A stretch of DNA of 64,000 bases, taken from assembly GCF_015550425.1 (NCBI RefSeq), contig NZ_JADNAT010000001.1, positions 346,687-410,686 on the forward strand, written 5' to 3'. The notes under the pieces were generated by a model, which saw nothing but the letters and a program-made list of their open reading frames with translations, made no database searches and was not told the DNA's origin. The position numbers were made by a program, and so were the translations under genes. The DNA comes from Clostridium sp. 1001275B_160808_H3. Its GTDB lineage: Bacteria; Bacillota; Clostridia; Clostridiales; Clostridiaceae. This document shows, one piece after another, positions 1 through 8,571 of the stretch (within the stretch, counting starts at the first letter, position 1; each line of letters begins with the position of its first letter).

Positions 1-2
1 AT

Positions 3-671
3 AGCCCTAAAATAACTGTAGTTGACTTAAGACAAGAATCTCATGGATTCATTGATGATAGTCCAATAAGCTATTATAGTTTTTTTCAACTTATAAATAG
101 CAATTTGAATGCTCAAGAAACATTAAAAGCAGAAAAAGAAGATTTATTAAAAATAGCGATAGGTTACAATATTCCAATTTTTAAAACAACAGGTGAATAT
201 CTAGAATCATTAAAAGCAAATACTGTATCAAATGAAGAAAGTACTTGCAAAAATTTCGGGTTAGGCTATAAAAGAATTTCAGTAAGAGATAATTCAATCC
301 CCAAACCTGAATCAGTAGATGACTTTATAAACTTTGTTAATACTACATCTGATGATGTACATATACTATTTCATTGTGATGCTGGAGATGGAAGAACAAC
401 CATGTTTATGTCCATGTTCCAAATGATGAAAAATCCAACCAATGCATCACTATCAACAATACTTAATGACCAAATTGCTATCGGTGGAATAGTACTAACA
501 GAAAATATTCCAAGAGCTACTTTCCTTGAATATTTTTATAATTATACTCTAGAAAATAAAGAATCTGGATTTAAGACTAACTATTCCACATGGCTAAAAA
601 ATAAAAAAGGCCTATATAGTGAGAGTGCTCCATTACCTGATGAAAATGAACCTATAAATGAAAAAAGTTAA
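3..671 (+). CDS. PTP-like phytase / inositol phosphate phosphatase, 5' partial
   Basis: The reading frame is open from base 3 and has no start in the window, so the N-terminus is missing. The visible part begins with a DLRQESHGF segment, which is characteristic of bacterial cysteine phosphatases of the PTP-like phytase (myo-inositol hexakisphosphate phosphohydrolase) family. The catalytic P-loop is intact as HCDAGDGRT (HCx5R type; Cys nucleophile, Arg phosphate binding). The family dephosphorylates inositol polyphosphates and is often exported, but the signal region is not visible here. A TTG inside the frame at 105 could be mistaken for a start, but it lies after the conserved DLRQESHGF block. 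The gene is convergent with hemolysin III. Family assignment is firm; the true substrate is inferred. Confidence 0.85.
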   Translation, partial: SPKITVVDLRQESHGFIDDSPISYYSFFQLINSNLNAQETLKAEKEDLLKIAIGYNIPIFKTTGEYLESLKANTVSNEESTCKNFGLGYKRISVRDNSIPKPESVDDFINFVNTTSDDVHILFHCDAGDGRTTMFMSMFQMMKNPTNASLSTILNDQIAIGGIVLTENIPRATFLEYFYNYTLENKESGFKTNYSTWLKNKKGLYSESAPLPDENEPINEKS

Positions 672-704
672 AAATAAAAGGGTCTCACATTTCGTGAGAT
701 CCTT
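671..704 (-). terminator. Rho-independent terminator between convergent genes
   Basis: An 11-bp stem (678-688 with 694-704, one G-U pair) is followed on the minus strand by a T-rich tract (TTTATTTT). It lies downstream of hemolysin III. The plus side lacks a clean T-run, so it serves mainly the minus strand. Confidence 0.6.
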
Positions 705-798
705 CATAAAAATAAGAAATTAACTTTTTTAAGGCAATAAACTAATTGAAATTAAATAAATCTTATATCAAATAACTTTTTGAGACTACGCTTTCAAT

Positions 799-1464
799 CT
801 ATAAATATAATATTCCTAAAAATATAGCAACATAATGTAATGTGCTTCCTGCAATTACAAATAGATGCCATATAAAATGATTGTATGGCATTTTGTCTAA
901 TGCATAAAATATACATCCTATAGTATAAGCGAGCCCTCCAGCTACTATATATATTAATATTTTCATAGGTACTAAAAGCAAAACTGCCTTAACATTAAGT
1001 ACTATGATCCAACCCATTAATATATATAGTATTGTTGATAAAATAGCAAATTTATCTATCCAAAACACCTTAAACATTATTCCTAGAAATGTAATTATCC
1101 ACAGTGCTAATAATATTTGCATAGATTTTTTATCACTATTCAACAATATTAATATAATAGGAGTATATGTTCCTGCTATTAATAAATATATTGATGAATG
1201 ATCTAATATCCTTAGTATTCTTTTTACTAAATCACCTGGAATACTATGATATAAAGTGGATCCAAGATATAGTATTATTAGACAAATACTATAAACCCAA
1301 ACTCCAATAACAGCATAATTACTACCAGAGTTTGATGCTGCTATAATTAAAAACACGCTTCCAATAATAGCTAGTATAGCTCCCACTCCATGTGTTACAG
1401 CATTTGCTATCTCTTCACCTTTAGTATAAAAATTATAAACTGTCTGTTCATTTTTATTGCTCAT
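799..1464 (-). CDS. Hemolysin III family (PAQR-like) membrane protein
   Basis: About 221 residues with seven hydrophobic segments. The N-terminal motif YTKGEEIANAVTHGVG and the conserved YLGSTLYHS, LDHSSIYLLIAGTYTP and a late WHLFVIAGSTLHY are hallmarks of the HlyIII / PAQR (YqfA, YplQ) family. The Ser, Asp and three His residues of these motifs form a metal site in the superfamily. The name comes from Bacillus cereus hemolysin III; the physiological role in most bacteria is unsettled and may be membrane lipid homeostasis rather than toxicity. Start: an ATG at 1464 is used. A GTG at 1482 is in frame but sits directly against its purine-rich sequence, so neither start has ideal spacing. Monocistronic between terminators. 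Confidence 0.85.
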   Translation of the reverse strand: MSNKNEQTVYNFYTKGEEIANAVTHGVGAILAIIGSVFLIIAASNSGSNYAVIGVWVYSICLIILYLGSTLYHSIPGDLVKRILRILDHSSIYLLIAGTYTPIILILLNSDKKSMQILLALWIITFLGIMFKVFWIDKFAILSTILYILMGWIIVLNVKAVLLLVPMKILIYIVAGGLAYTIGCIFYALDKMPYNHFIWHLFVIAGSTLHYVAIFLGILYL

Positions 1465-1543
1465 AAGTATCTTTTTCTTCACCCTCTAACATTTTTAATT
1501 ACTTTAATATATTGCTCTTTAATCAATATATTATTCTTTTTAT

Positions 1544-1581
1544 AAAAAGGAACAATCTTTTTAACCTTAAAGATTGTTCCT
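1544..1581 (-). terminator. Rho-independent terminator after ptsG
   Basis: Inverted repeat of about 13 bp (1548-1561 with 1569-1581) followed on the minus strand by TTTTTATA. It closes the licT-ptsG transcript seven bases after the ptsG stop. Confidence 0.85.
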
Positions 1582-1587
1582 AAAACT

Positions 1588-3633
1588 TTACTTATTTTTT
1601 TTCTCATGTATTTCAACTTTATTTATATCTCCGGATATCACATCTATATCGTTATTAAAATATATAAATTTCTCCTTAGGCAAGCCTTTAAATATAACAG
1701 GTATAATTGGTGATTTCAAATTTTTTCTCATTTCATCTAAAGGAAATTCTATTAATATGTCTCCTTCATTTACTATATCTCCCTCTTGAACAAAAGCCTT
1801 AAAGCCATTCCCATTTAAATTAATACTATCTATTCCTATATGAATGAATACATCAAATCCATCTAATCCCCTAATAGTTATAGAATGGCATGTTTTCGAT
1901 ATTGTTAATACCATTCCTCTTATTGGAGATATTAAAACATTATTTTTCGGATCTATAGCAAAGCCATCACCAATAAGCTTCATAGAAAATATAGGATCTG
2001 GAACATCCTCTAACCTCAAAAGTTTTCCAGTGGAAGGGATCATAATAGAACTTTCTATTTTAATACCTTTTTCTATTTTCTCTATCTGTTTTTTCTTTTT
2101 AATTTTTATTTCTTTCCCATCTATGATATCTTTCATTTGCTCCTTAAGCATATCTGACTTAGGTCCAAATATAGCTTGAATATTCTCTCCGATTATCATT
2201 AAATCAGCTGAACCTAATGCCTTAAGTTTACTTCTGTTTACTAAACTTATATTCTTCACTGTAACTCTAAGCCTAGTTATACAAGCATCTAGGTATTTTA
2301 TATTCTTTGGCCCTCCAAAAGCATCTAATACCTTATAAGCTAAATCTCCATCAGAAATATCTATATCAATTTCACTTTCTTCTCTCTCTCTTCCTGGTGT
2401 CTTTAAATCTAATTTTCTTATTATATATCTAAACCCCAAATAATATATAGATGCAAATATGATTCCCACAATTAATACCCACCACCATTTTGTTCTATTG
2501 GGAATCACACCAAATAATATAAAATCTATAAGCCCACCAGAAAATGTTAATCCTATCTTCACATTTAATATTTGCATTATCATAAATGACAAACCTGCAA
2601 ATATACAATGTACAGCAAATAAAATTGGAGCAACAAATAAAAACATAAATTCAATTGGCTCTGTTATTCCTGTTAAGAAAGATGTTAACGCACCAGAAAA
2701 TAATATACCAGCTACCACTTTTTTCTTATCACTATCTGCCTCATGATACATTGCTAAAGCAGCTGCTGGAAGACCAAACATCATAAATGGAAATTTTCCA
2801 GTCATAAATGTTCCTGCTGTAAACTCTACTCCATCCTTTAATTGAGCAAAAAATATTGCCTGATCTCCAATTACTAATTGTCCAGCTAAACTAGTATATT
2901 CTCCAAACTGATACCAAAATGGATTATACCATATATGATGCAATCCAAAAGGTATTAGCGCTCTTTCTATAATTCCAAAAATTAAAGCTGAAATAGTTGG
3001 ATTAGTTCCTATCATACTCCTTGAAAAAGCTAATAAAAAATTCTGTATAGGTGGCCAAATTACTACCATCATTATCCCTATTATTAATCCTGCTATTGCA
3101 GATACTATTGGTACAAATCTTTTTCCTGAAAAAAATCCTAAGAACTCTGGTAACTTTATGTTATAAAATTTTTGATATATAACTGCTGAAATCATACCAA
3201 TCACTATCCCACCAAAAACTCCTGTCTGAAGAGTAGGAATTCCAAGTACAACATCATACATTGGATTAGTATCAACCTGTAGTAAGTCAACTCCAGCTGT
3301 TATTCCGACAGTCATATTCATTATTAAAAAGGACACTATTGCTGCTAATGCTGCAACCCCGTCTCCATTGCTCATACCTATAGAGACTCCTACTGCAAAT
3401 ATTAGTGGCAAATTAGAAAATATAATATCACCTGAAGATGACATTATATTAGCAATTAGTTGAAAGTTTTCTCCAGATAACATTGGAAAATTGCTTATTA
3501 TATTGGGATTTTGTAGAAATGTTCCAATTCCCATTAAAAGTCCAGCCGCTGGTAGTAATGCAACTGGTAACATTAAAGATTTACCTATCCTCTGAAGAAC
3601 TCCAAAAGATTTTTTTAGAAATATAGTATTCAT
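1588..3633 (-). CDS. ptsG: PTS glucose-type permease, fused EIICBA
   Basis: 681 residues in the order IIC (about 1-405, polytopic membrane), IIB (about 425-505) and IIA (about 540-665), the complete three-domain glucose family layout. IIC carries the GITEPIEF sugar-site motif. IIB has the phosphorylated Cys451 in LDACITRLR. IIA has the two active-site histidines, His583 in KTCHS and His598 in FIHIGID. It takes phosphate from HPr, imports a hexose (glucose or N-acetylglucosamine class) and releases the sugar phosphate. A strong AGGAGG-type site precedes the ATG. It lies immediately downstream of an antiterminator gene of the LicT/GlcT family, with a 75-base gap holding a hairpin, so expression probably depends on that regulator. 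Glucose is the likeliest substrate; the precise sugar is inferred. Confidence 0.9.
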   Translation of the reverse strand: MNTIFLKKSFGVLQRIGKSLMLPVALLPAAGLLMGIGTFLQNPNIISNFPMLSGENFQLIANIMSSSGDIIFSNLPLIFAVGVSIGMSNGDGVAALAAIVSFLIMNMTVGITAGVDLLQVDTNPMYDVVLGIPTLQTGVFGGIVIGMISAVIYQKFYNIKLPEFLGFFSGKRFVPIVSAIAGLIIGIMMVVIWPPIQNFLLAFSRSMIGTNPTISALIFGIIERALIPFGLHHIWYNPFWYQFGEYTSLAGQLVIGDQAIFFAQLKDGVEFTAGTFMTGKFPFMMFGLPAAALAMYHEADSDKKKVVAGILFSGALTSFLTGITEPIEFMFLFVAPILFAVHCIFAGLSFMIMQILNVKIGLTFSGGLIDFILFGVIPNRTKWWWVLIVGIIFASIYYLGFRYIIRKLDLKTPGREREESEIDIDISDGDLAYKVLDAFGGPKNIKYLDACITRLRVTVKNISLVNRSKLKALGSADLMIIGENIQAIFGPKSDMLKEQMKDIIDGKEIKIKKKKQIEKIEKGIKIESSIMIPSTGKLLRLEDVPDPIFSMKLIGDGFAIDPKNNVLISPIRGMVLTISKTCHSITIRGLDGFDVFIHIGIDSINLNGNGFKAFVQEGDIVNEGDILIEFPLDEMRKNLKSPIIPVIFKGLPKEKFIYFNNDIDVISGDINKVEIHEKKNK

Positions 3634-3659
3634 TTTTCCTCCTAATAATCCTATATTAA

Positions 3660-3698
3660 AGTAAAGACTTAAGCACTAAATTCTTAGGCTTAAGTCTT
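3660..3698 (-). terminator. Hairpin between licT and ptsG
   Basis: A perfect 11-bp stem (3664-3674 with 3688-3698) on the minus strand, followed by a weak T-rich tract. No RAT-like sequence overlaps it. It may be a leaky terminator that lowers ptsG relative to licT, or an mRNA-stabilising hairpin. Confidence 0.5.
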
Positions 3699-3708
3699 AA
3701 TAAACATA

Positions 3709-4557
3709 TTAATGATTACTTCGCAGTACAGAGATAACTCTGTGTATATGCATAGTTAAATATACTATTTCATCTTCATTTACTTTATAATCATAATTAC
3801 TTTCTATATATTTTTGTATCTTTTTAGCGCAATCATAAGCTTCGGGATAACTTTTGGATGCTATATCCAAAAATTCGCTACTATCATCATTATTTTGATT
3901 ATTTGTTACTACTCTCTTTGCAAAATACTTAAGGTGAGTTAATAATCTATCATAGTTTAAATCTTCTTCATTAAACTCAACTGAGTAGTAATATCTAATT
4001 ACGTTTAACACACCTTTAATTATGTTAGTTGCAAGTACTGATTCTTTTGCCGTTTCCTGATAACTTGCATTAACCAGATGTAAAGCAATAAACCCAGCTT
4101 CATCTTCAGGTAAATTTATTTTCAATCTATTATTTATATAATCTACTGCCCATAGGGCTATTTTATATTCTTCTTTGTGTATTCTTCTTATTTCATCTAA
4201 TAAATCATTTTTAATTTTAACATTATTTTTATATCTCTTAATCGCAAATGCAATGTGATCAGATAAAGAAATATATATTTGTTTATCTAAATTTCTATTT
4301 AACTCTTTATCTGCATAAGATATAATTTCATGAGATAATTCAAATATACCATCAGGTATTTGATTTATAAGCTTTTTAAGTTTATTACCCATTCGCTTAT
4401 CATCTACTACAAATATTTTTTCTATTTTATTTTCTTCTATTTCTTGCCCTACTTTCCTCTTGAAGGCGATCCCAGATCCCATAAGAATAACTTCTTTCTT
4501 AGTCTTTGGATCTATTGAAACAACAACATTATTGTTTAATATCTTTTCTACAACCAT
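3709..4557 (-). CDS. BglG/LicT-family transcription antiterminator
   Basis: 282 residues. The N-terminal CAT RNA-binding domain (about 1-55) has the family pattern ending in FKRKVGQEI. Two PTS regulation domains follow, with His101 in ISLSDHIAF in PRD1 and further conserved histidines, including those in the LTMHIHRVI block of PRD2. These histidines are phosphorylated by PTS proteins, so RNA binding follows sugar transport. The protein binds a ribonucleic antiterminator and blocks a downstream terminator. A match to such an element lies in this gene's own leader, so it appears autoregulated and controls ptsG downstream. The name licT or glcT would depend on the sugar, so no symbol is given. 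Confidence 0.9.
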   Translation of the reverse strand: MVVEKILNNNVVVSIDPKTKKEVILMGSGIAFKRKVGQEIEENKIEKIFVVDDKRMGNKLKKLINQIPDGIFELSHEIISYADKELNRNLDKQIYISLSDHIAFAIKRYKNNVKIKNDLLDEIRRIHKEEYKIALWAVDYINNRLKINLPEDEAGFIALHLVNASYQETAKESVLATNIIKGVLNVIRYYYSVEFNEEDLNYDRLLTHLKYFAKRVVTNNQNNDDSSEFLDIASKSYPEAYDCAKKIQKYIESNYDYKVNEDEIVYLTMHIHRVISVLRSNH

Positions 4558-4583
4558 ATTACCTTCATTCTCCTAACACTTGG

Positions 4584-4627
4584 AAAATAAAATACCTAAA
4601 TCAAGATATTATCTTAATTTAGGTATT
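4584..4627 (-). terminator. Leader terminator controlled by antitermination
   Basis: A 17-bp stem with one wobble (4591-4607 with 4611-4627) and a three-base loop, followed on the minus strand by TTATTTTCC. Its upstream arm overlaps the 3' end of the RAT element, which is the classic mutually exclusive arrangement. Confidence 0.85.
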
Positions 4628-4650
4628 GCCTGCTTTACAGTAACAATCCA
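4619..4650 (-). promoter_or_regulatory. RAT (ribonucleic antiterminator) element
   Basis: On the minus strand the leader reads GGATTGTTACTG, then GTAAAGCAGGCAATACC-like sequence, matching the BglG/LicT/SacY RAT consensus (GGATTGTTACTG then GCAGGCAAAACC). It overlaps the first arm of the following terminator, so binding of the antiterminator would prevent terminator formation. Confidence 0.85.
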
Positions 4651-4668
4651 TTTACTTACTTATTTATT

Positions 4669-4697
4669 ATGATAGCATTGTAAACAACTACTGTCAA
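4669..4697 (-). promoter_or_regulatory. Sigma-A promoter of the licT-ptsG operon
   Basis: TTGACA (4692-4697) and TATCAT (4669-4674) on the minus strand with 17-base spacing, just upstream of the RAT element. Confidence 0.75.
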
Positions 4698-4770
4698 GCG
4701 CATACCATTAAATTTATACATATTTATCCATTTTTTTAATTCATTAACATCGCCATTACATTTATCTACT

Positions 4771-7700
4771 TTACATAGTATATTTAGTAGGTAATATTAT
4801 TATAAATTCACTACCTTTTTCAGGTGCACTTCTGACAAATATTTTACCATTATGTAATGTAACTAATTGCTTTGTTACTGTTAACCCTAAGCCACTTCCT
4901 CCATGTTCTTCTGATACATCATTATAAGCTTGACCAAATCTATCAAATATAGCATCATGATATTTTTTTTCTATTCCAATACCAGAATCCTTAACCGATA
5001 TCTTTACCTTCTTACCTAAATCTATTATTCTTACTTCTATTTTCCCACCCCTTGGTGTAAACTTAACTGCATTTCCAACTAGATTTACAATACATTTTTC
5101 TATTTCACTACCATCGCACTCTATTATTTTCTCTTCTACTTCTGGATCAATTATTAGCTCTATACCATTTGCTTCAACAAAATCCTTCATAGATAAAACA
5201 ACTTCCTCTACCAAATAAACAATATCATATTTTTCAATTCTTAATTTATAAGATCCAGATTCAATTTTAGATGTATCTATTATATTATTTATTAACTTCA
5301 ATAACCTATCAGAATTTCTTCTCAAAGTACTCATATAATAAGAAAGCTTTTCTTTAGGTATTTCCTTATCTTCTTCATTTAATTTAGTTATTAATTGTTG
5401 AGTTGATATAATAACATTAAGTGGAGTTCTAAGCTCATGAGATAAATTAACAAAATAATTATTTTTATATTTTTCATTTTTTATTAGCTTATCATATAAC
5501 TCTTTGTTTTCTTTAAACTTATTATTTAACTCATGAGTTCTTTGCTCTACTAAACTATCTAATATCTTCACCCTGTTCCATATTATATAAAGTGCTAAGA
5601 AGCCTATTAAAGCATATATTACATAAGCTAATGGTGTTTTCCAAGGTTTCATTTCAACTTCAAAAGTTACTGTGGTCGCTTTACTCCAATCTCCGCTTGA
5701 ATTTCTTGCAACAACTTGAAATTTATATATTCCTGAATCTAGGTTTGTATAACTTACATAATTTCTATCATCAGAAAAAATCCAATTTTCATCTAATCCA
5801 TCTAATTTATATGCATATTGAATTTTACTTACATTTCTATAATCAGGCATAAAAAAGTTAAATTGTATATTGCTATTCTTATAACCTATTTTTATATTAG
5901 ATATATCTAGAATTTCTTTTTCTCCACTATAGACACTATCAATAACTACATTAGGAGAAAACTTTTTCTCTTCCAATTGGTTTGGATAAAAACAAGTTAG
6001 CCCATTTATTCCTCCAAAAAACATTTCTCCACTTTTGCTCTTAAAATATGAATAACCATTAAATTCATTGCTTTGAAGTCCATCTGTAACATTATAGTCA
6101 ACAAATTTATCATTTTTTATATCAAATTTTGATATTCCATAATTTGTACTTATCCATGGATTATCATAATCATCTATTAAAATACCATTTATAAAGTTAT
6201 TTGATAAACCTGAACTTTCTGTGTATTTATGAAACTTTTCTGTACTTCTATCAAATTTATTTAATCCGTATTGGCTTCCTATCCAAATATTATTTTTACT
6301 ATCTACCGCTATAGCTTTTAATGCATTAAAGCTTATGCTATGTTTATCTTCTTCATCATTTCTATAACTTTTTATCTCATTTGTATTTTTATTTATTTTA
6401 ATTAATCCACCGTTTAAGCCTGAAGCTATCCATATAACCCCATCCTTATCTTGAACTATATCTGAAAACATATTTTCAGTTATTCCATTTTTAATAAAAA
6501 TGTCCTTATATGATTTAAATGTATTCTTTCTATCAAAAGTACATAGTCCATATCTAGTTCCTATCCATAATAGACCTTCATTATCAATATATAATGTTCT
6601 AACATCATTAGACACTAAGCTATTTTTATTATCTTCATCATAATATCTAGTAAATTTCTTTGTTAGTTTATCATACTTATTTAATCCCGATTCTGTTGCT
6701 ATCCAAATTTCATTTTCTATCCCAACTATATCTCTTATATAATCATTGCTTAAAGAATTTTCATCATTTGAGCTTTTAAATTTAGTTATCATTCCACTTT
6801 TTCTATCTATTACATTTAATCCTTCATGTACTGTTCCAACCCATAAAAGGCCTTCATCATCTTCATATATTCCAGCCATCATATTTTCACTTAATGAATT
6901 AGTATTAAAAGGATCATTTTTATAATTCTTGAATGAATTTTGAGGGTTAAATAAACTTATTCCATCATAAGTTCCAACCCAAATTGCACCAGATTTATCT
7001 TCAAACAAACTTAATATATTATTACTTACTATGCTTTGTGGATCATATACTTTAGATTTATAATTAATAAATTTATTTTCTTCCTCAATCAGTCTACTTA
7101 ATCCATTATTAGTTGCAATCCATAATTCACCTTTGCTATCTCTTAATATGTATCGTACAAAATTTCCTGCTATGGAAGAGTCGTCGTTAGGATCATTTTT
7201 AAAAATTTCTATTTTATCAGTTTTTAAATTAAGTTTATTCAACCCACCATTATATGTACCAATCCAGAGATTATCCAAATTATCAGCATATAGCTTAAAT
7301 ATGAAATTATCACTAATAGAGTTATCTCCTCCATTAGAATAGTATTTAATAACTTCATTTGAAGTACCTGTTATTTTATTTAAGCCATTATCCGTTCCAA
7401 CCCAATAGCTACCATAAACATCCTCTACAATCGAATATACAACTTGACTACTTAATGAATGCTTTTTATCTTCTGAATTATATAGTCGTATAAAATTATC
7501 ATCTTCTTCATTATATAAATTTAAGCCATCTTCTGTCGCTATGTATATATCACCTTTTGAATCTACTAATATTTCTGTTATATTGTAATTTGATAAATTA
7601 CATCCATTTACTTCTGGCAAATATGTTGTTATTTCATTTGTATGTGTATTTATCTTATTTAATCCTATAGATGTACCAACCCATATGTTTCCTTCATAAT

Positions 7701-8010
7701 CTTCTGTTATTGCAGAAATATAGTTAGCACTTATACTATTCGGCTTATCTTCAATATATCTAAATACTTCAAACTTATCTCCATTGTATCTGTTTAATCC
7801 ATCTGCTGTTCCAATCCACATATATCCTTTACTATCCTGAAACAAATACTCTACAGATGTTTGCGATAACCCATCTTCAACTGTTATTCTTTTAAAATTT
7901 ATATTTTTATCATCATTTGTTATAGCAAATGTACTCATTGTACTCATATTTATTATTAAAATAATACTTACTATAAATATAAGCAAAACTTTACATGACC
8001 TTTTTCTCAT
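4771..8010 (-). CDS. Two-component propeller sensor histidine kinase
   Basis: About 1079 residues. An N-terminal signal sequence is followed by roughly fourteen repeats of the type DxxGxxWIGTxxGLNxF, the Reg_prop repeats that fold into two seven-bladed extracellular propellers. A Y_Y_Y domain follows (around residues 690-765), then one membrane helix near 780. The cytoplasmic part has HisKA with NLSHELRTPLN (phospho-acceptor His) and HATPase with the N box (VNLVGNAVKFT), G1 (DSGIGIE) and G2 (GGSGLGLTV). Bacteroides relatives are usually hybrids with REC and AraC domains; this protein stops after the kinase. No response regulator is encoded in the window. Start: the ATG at 8010, six bases after GAGGG, is preferred to the ATG at 8016. 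The signal sensed is unknown; carbohydrate sensing is a family-based guess, supported weakly by the PTS neighbour. Confidence 0.9.
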   Translation of the reverse strand: MRKRSCKVLLIFIVSIILIINMSTMSTFAITNDDKNINFKRITVEDGLSQTSVEYLFQDSKGYMWIGTADGLNRYNGDKFEVFRYIEDKPNSISANYISAITEDYEGNIWVGTSIGLNKINTHTNEITTYLPEVNGCNLSNYNITEILVDSKGDIYIATEDGLNLYNEEDDNFIRLYNSEDKKHSLSSQVVYSIVEDVYGSYWVGTDNGLNKITGTSNEVIKYYSNGGDNSISDNFIFKLYADNLDNLWIGTYNGGLNKLNLKTDKIEIFKNDPNDDSSIAGNFVRYILRDSKGELWIATNNGLSRLIEEENKFINYKSKVYDPQSIVSNNILSLFEDKSGAIWVGTYDGISLFNPQNSFKNYKNDPFNTNSLSENMMAGIYEDDEGLLWVGTVHEGLNVIDRKSGMITKFKSSNDENSLSNDYIRDIVGIENEIWIATESGLNKYDKLTKKFTRYYDEDNKNSLVSNDVRTLYIDNEGLLWIGTRYGLCTFDRKNTFKSYKDIFIKNGITENMFSDIVQDKDGVIWIASGLNGGLIKINKNTNEIKSYRNDEEDKHSISFNALKAIAVDSKNNIWIGSQYGLNKFDRSTEKFHKYTESSGLSNNFINGILIDDYDNPWISTNYGISKFDIKNDKFVDYNVTDGLQSNEFNGYSYFKSKSGEMFFGGINGLTCFYPNQLEEKKFSPNVVIDSVYSGEKEILDISNIKIGYKNSNIQFNFFMPDYRNVSKIQYAYKLDGLDENWIFSDDRNYVSYTNLDSGIYKFQVVARNSSGDWSKATTVTFEVEMKPWKTPLAYVIYALIGFLALYIIWNRVKILDSLVEQRTHELNNKFKENKELYDKLIKNEKYKNNYFVNLSHELRTPLNVIISTQQLITKLNEEDKEIPKEKLSYYMSTLRRNSDRLLKLINNIIDTSKIESGSYKLRIEKYDIVYLVEEVVLSMKDFVEANGIELIIDPEVEEKIIECDGSEIEKCIVNLVGNAVKFTPRGGKIEVRIIDLGKKVKISVKDSGIGIEKKYHDAIFDRFGQAYNDVSEEHGGSGLGLTVTKQLVTLHNGKIFVRSAPEKGSEFIIILPTKYTM

Positions 8011-8128
8011 ATTCATCCCTCGTAAAAATTCTAAGATTCTTATAATTAAGTAAATATATTATATCAAATTTCTTATCTATTTATATAAATTTATAGTATA
8101 TTTACATAATTATTTACAGTTTTTCAAC

Positions 8129-8165
8129 AAAAAATAAGAGAGTGTAATTTTTACACTCTCTTATT
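8129..8165 (-). terminator. Terminator of the first tRNA-Trp gene
   Basis: A perfect 15-bp stem (8133-8147 with 8151-8165), beginning right after the CCA end, then TTTTTG on the minus strand. Confidence 0.9.
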
Positions 8166-8241
8166 TGGCAGGGGCAGTAGGAATCGAACCCACAACCAAC
8201 GGTTTTGGAGACCGCTACTCTACCAATTGAGCTATACCCCT
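8166..8241 (-). tRNA. tRNA-Trp (anticodon CCA), copy 1
   Basis: A 76-base cloverleaf with encoded CCA. The anticodon loop reads CTCCAAA, so the anticodon is CCA. The T arm is GTGGGTTCGATTCCTAC and the acceptor AGGGGTA pairs with TGCCCCT. Identical in sequence to the copy at 8444-8519. Confidence 0.97.
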
Positions 8242-8253
8242 TCAACAAGACAT

Positions 8254-8283
8254 ATTTTATCATGATATTTTGATACTTGTCAA
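8254..8283 (-). promoter_or_regulatory. Promoter of tRNA-Trp copy 1
   Basis: TTGACA (8278-8283) and TAAAAT (8254-8259) on the minus strand with 18-base spacing, just ahead of the tRNA. Confidence 0.65.
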
Positions 8284-8406
8284 TAAAATAATTTACTTAT
8301 CTTTCAATTATTTAATATACTATTCAGATTATTAATTGTATATTTTTTTAATATACAATTCTTATCTACATACATTTTTTAAGTTATAGTACTAACAAAA
8401 ATCTTC

Positions 8407-8443
8407 AAAAAAATAAATCGATAATATTCATTACCGATTTATT
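8407..8443 (-). terminator. Terminator of the second tRNA-Trp gene
   Basis: A 14-bp stem with one wobble (8412-8425 with 8430-8443), starting directly after the CCA end and followed by T-rich sequence on the minus strand. Confidence 0.85.
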
Positions 8444-8519
8444 TGGCAGGGGCAGTAGGAATCGAACCCACAACCAACGGTTTTGGAGACCGCTACTCTA
8501 CCAATTGAGCTATACCCCT
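8444..8519 (-). tRNA. tRNA-Trp (anticodon CCA), copy 2
   Basis: 76 bases with encoded CCA, identical to the copy at 8166-8241; anticodon CCA. It has its own promoter and terminator rather than sharing a transcript. Confidence 0.97.
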
Positions 8520-8533
8520 TTGCAACAATAATT

Positions 8534-8562
8534 ATTATATATTATGTATCAGTAAAAATCAA
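8534..8562 (-). promoter_or_regulatory. Promoter of tRNA-Trp copy 2
   Basis: TTGATT (8557-8562) and TATAAT (8534-8539) on the minus strand with 17-base spacing. Confidence 0.6.
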
Positions 8563-8571
8563 CTATTAAAA

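Noticed and set aside
4690..4708. A CcpA cre site overlapping the licT promoter -35
   Set aside because: The match to the cre palindrome is only partial and not symmetric enough to claim.
4771..8010. Internal repeats of the kinase gene as a DNA repeat or CRISPR-like array
   Set aside because: The repetition is at the protein level (propeller blades), with divergent DNA.
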